Source: Comamonadaceae bacterium (GTDB taxonomy: Bacteria > Pseudomonadota > Gammaproteobacteria > Burkholderiales > Burkholderiaceae_C). Taken from it: 6,081 nt of DNA. Made by a program: the position numbers and the translations under genes. This document shows positions 5,532 to 6,081 of this stretch, piece by piece. Position 1 is the stretch's first letter. Every line of letters begins with the position of its first letter. The notes below the pieces were generated by a model. The model was given only the letters and a program-made list of their open reading frames with translations, was not told the DNA's origin and ran no database searches. Location of the stretch: assembly GCA_027490485.1 (NCBI GenBank), contig JAIXYA010000116.1, positions 1 to 6,081 on the forward strand. The letters run 5' to 3'.

Positions 5532-6081
5532 TTGCCACCCCTGGAAAACAAGCCTTGGGGTCGCCATAACAAAATCAGAATCATCAAGCTGTACACAATG
5601 AATGCACCCAATTTAGGGACGTAGTACTTGCCTGCGACATCCGCAATACCCAAGAGCAATGCGGCCAGCAAAGGACCGGTCAGACCAGAGGTGCCACCCA
5701 CGGCGACCACAATTAAAAAGTAAATCATGAACTTGAGTGGAAAGATCGGGTCCAGCCCCAACACCTCCGCACCCAAAGCACCGCCCAAACCGGCTAAGCC
5801 AGAGCCCACCGCAAAGGTGAGCAAAAACACCTTGTTCACATCAATGCCCAAACCCGCGGCCACTCGCTGGTTATCCACGGCGGCTCTTAACTGCGAGCCA
5901 AAGCGGGTGCGCACCAATAGCAATTGCAAGACCACGGTCAACACGGCGCACACCGCGATGATGGCCAGGCGGTAATGACCCATGCCCAAAGCACCATCCC
6001 AAAGCTCTGTACGGCCTTTCAAGAATTCGGGCAGTTGCACCAACTGCTGGGTGGAGCCCACAAAGTAGTCCACAGCCGCCA
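5528..6081 (-). CDS. livH: Branched-chain amino acid type ABC permease, LivH type (3' part; start outside window)
   Basis: The last 183 codons of the partner permease are present; LivH proteins are usually near 290 residues, so roughly the first third lies beyond 6081. The frame is open to the window edge, so the GTG at 6073 should not be taken as the start. Visible features: a membrane segment at about 36-56 of the fragment, the coupling loop LRAAVDNQRVAAGLGIDVNK (64-83, typical of HAAT permeases), then hydrophobic segments around 84-105, 115-145 and 158-172, and a C-terminus ending RPQGLFSRGGK. It ends in an ATGA overlap with livM. The periplasmic substrate-binding protein that this importer needs is not in the window. 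Confidence 0.92.
   Translation of the reverse strand, partial: AAVDYFVGSTQQLVQLPEFLKGRTELWDGALGMGHYRLAIIAVCAVLTVVLQLLLVRTRFGSQLRAAVDNQRVAAGLGIDVNKVFLLTFAVGSGLAGLGGALGAEVLGLDPIFPLKFMIYFLIVVAVGGTSGLTGPLLAALLLGIADVAGKYYVPKLGAFIVYSLMILILLWRPQGLFSRGGK

Noticed and set aside
5091..5624. Plus-strand open frame antisense to livM and the end of livH
   Set aside because: Gln/His-rich translation without motifs, fully inside two secure genes on the other strand.
1..6081. CRISPR, mobile element, phage, toxin-antitoxin or RNA gene content
   Set aside because: No repeated units, transposase or integrase motifs, or tRNA/rRNA-like sequences were seen; the window is completely occupied by ordinary metabolic, transport and pilus-processing genes.

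Overview
The window is gap-free bacterial coding sequence, with every gene on the minus strand, so transcription runs from high to low coordinates. The protein sequences look betaproteobacterial (order Burkholderiales, probably a freshwater or soil Comamonadaceae-like organism). That placement is inferred from protein resemblance and moderately GC-rich codon use; there is no marker gene here to prove it.

Layout in transcription order: (1) 6081-3108, four genes of a branched-chain/hydrophobic-amino-acid type (Liv/HAAT) ABC importer: permease LivH (5' end outside the window), permease LivM, ATPase LivG and ATPase LivF. (2) 3103-2255, a complete type IV prepilin peptidase, PilD. (3) 2241-1063, a PrpF-family 4-oxalomesaconate tautomerase (GalD/LigU/PmdU). 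(4) 1066-32, a 4-oxalomesaconate hydratase of the amidohydrolase type (LigJ/PmdE). (5) 30-1, the first ten codons of another gene behind a good Shine-Dalgarno site, plausibly the next enzyme of the same pathway.

The two enzymes catalyse consecutive late steps of the protocatechuate 4,5-cleavage (and gallate) pathway: oxalomesaconate is isomerised and then hydrated to 4-carboxy-4-hydroxy-2-oxoadipate (CHA), which an aldolase splits to pyruvate and oxaloacetate. An importer immediately upstream suggests, but does not prove, uptake of an aromatic acid or related compound. No substrate-binding protein gene is visible; it would have to lie outside the window.

All junctions are tight: ATGA stop/start overlaps at livH/livM, livM/livG and galD/ligJ, an 8-base overlap at livG/livF, and gaps of 4, 13 and 1 bases at the other three. 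This is the pattern of one polycistronic, translationally coupled unit. The odd member is pilD, a pilus/secretion gene placed between a transporter and catabolic enzymes. I see no RNA genes, mobile elements, CRISPR arrays, convincing promoters or terminators, and no non-coding stretch longer than 13 bases. I found no evidence of a wholly new biological system; the noteworthy points are the gene arrangement and a few local signals.
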